This document shows positions 5,319 to 5,622 of a DNA stretch of 5,622 nt, one piece after another. The number at the start of each line of letters is the position of its first letter. Within the stretch, counting starts at the first letter, position 1. The stretch is from an uncultured Cytophagaceae bacterium (lineage in GTDB: Bacteria; Bacteroidota; Bacteroidia; Cytophagales; Microscillaceae): NCBI GenBank assembly GCA_937899305.1, contig CALDJV010000999.1:1-5622 (forward strand), given 5' to 3'. The notes below the pieces were generated by a model, which made no database searches, had not been told where the DNA came from, and was given only the letters and a program-made list of their open reading frames with translations. The translations under genes and the position numbers were made by a program.

Positions 5319-5622
5319 ATGAAAAAAAATTTAGAAGAATACAGTGATGTAGAAGGATGCCCGGTAAGAAATGTATTGGATCGTATCGGAGACAAATGGT
5401 CTATGCTAGTGCTTTTGATATTAAACGATGCCGATGTTTTAAGATTCAATGAGATGTATCGTTACATTGAATCCATTTCCCAAAAGATGCTTTCTACCAC
5501 GCTCAAGACCTTGGAAATAGATGGGCTTGTGTTGAGAAAAGTATACCCCGAGGTGCCCCCAAAGGTAGAGTATAAATTGAGTGAAAGAGGACGTAGTTTG
5601 ATGCCTCATCTAAAAAGTTTAG
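5319..5622 (+). CDS. HxlR-family winged-helix transcriptional regulator (3' end outside window)
   Basis: The frame is open from an ATG at 5319 to the window edge, giving the first 101 residues of a protein family usually about 105-130 aa long. All main HxlR marks are present: CPV with Cys14, the IGDKWSMLVL helix (residues 23-32), RFNEMYRYI (42-50), the recognition region ISQKMLSTTLKTLE (53-66), and the wing YPEVPPKVEYKLSERG (76-91). HxlR proteins bind DNA as dimers. In QorR, YodB and HypR relatives, an N-terminal cysteine at this position senses quinones, diamide or hypochlorite. It is divergent from the quinone oxidoreductase gene with 137 bp between start codons, so it is most likely that gene's repressor (a YtfH/QorR-like role). 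No Shine-Dalgarno is seen. Sensing through Cys14 is inferred from relatives. Confidence 0.9.
   Translation, partial: MKKNLEEYSDVEGCPVRNVLDRIGDKWSMLVLLILNDADVLRFNEMYRYIESISQKMLSTTLKTLEIDGLVLRKVYPEVPPKVEYKLSERGRSLMPHLKSL

Overview
The window looks like a piece of a Bacteroidota chromosome, probably a marine Cytophagales-type organism. The evidence is: two close matches to the Bacteroidota promoter (TTG/TTTG, about 20 bp, TAnnTTTG); gene starts without Shine-Dalgarno sequences; a large DUF5117/Met-zincin secreted metalloprotease typical of that phylum; and moderate, AT-leaning composition with AT-rich spacers. This placement is inferred from sequence character, not from a database match.

Left part (1-859): a short spacer carries six tandem 7-bp units (53-94). 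It is followed by a complete gene for a TrmN6/YfiC-type tRNA adenine-N6 methyltransferase that appears to start at a TTG codon. Middle (860-1592): about 730 bp without a convincing gene. It holds a cluster of possible RNA hairpins (1054-1211), an AT-rich box with a 10-bp direct repeat around a palindrome (1333-1368), a doubtful 49-aa open frame (1411-1560), and a strong Bacteroidota-type promoter (1534-1565). That promoter sits just ahead of the large metalloprotease gene (1593-4205, 870 aa). The metalloprotease has a signal peptide, an unusually lysine/arginine-rich segment after it, and a full metzincin zinc site with Met-turn.

Right part (4206-5622): a 42-bp near-perfect palindrome separates the metalloprotease from a convergent gene for a QorB/YtfG-like NAD(P)H:quinone oxidoreductase on the minus strand. 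Divergent from that gene is the start of an HxlR-family regulator (5319 onward, cut by the window end). Their 137-bp shared spacer holds a good promoter for the oxidoreductase and four ACTTAC half-sites placed over its core promoter and transcription start. This matches the known qorB (ytfG)/ytfH arrangement, in which an HxlR-type repressor with a reactive cysteine controls a quinone reductase; the regulator here keeps the N-terminal CPV cysteine (Cys14).

The three functional units (tRNA modification, extracytoplasmic proteolysis, quinone/electrophile stress) look independent. I see no mobile element, CRISPR array, tRNA or rRNA, and no clear multi-gene novel system. The items most worth a second look are the non-coding structures and the operator array.
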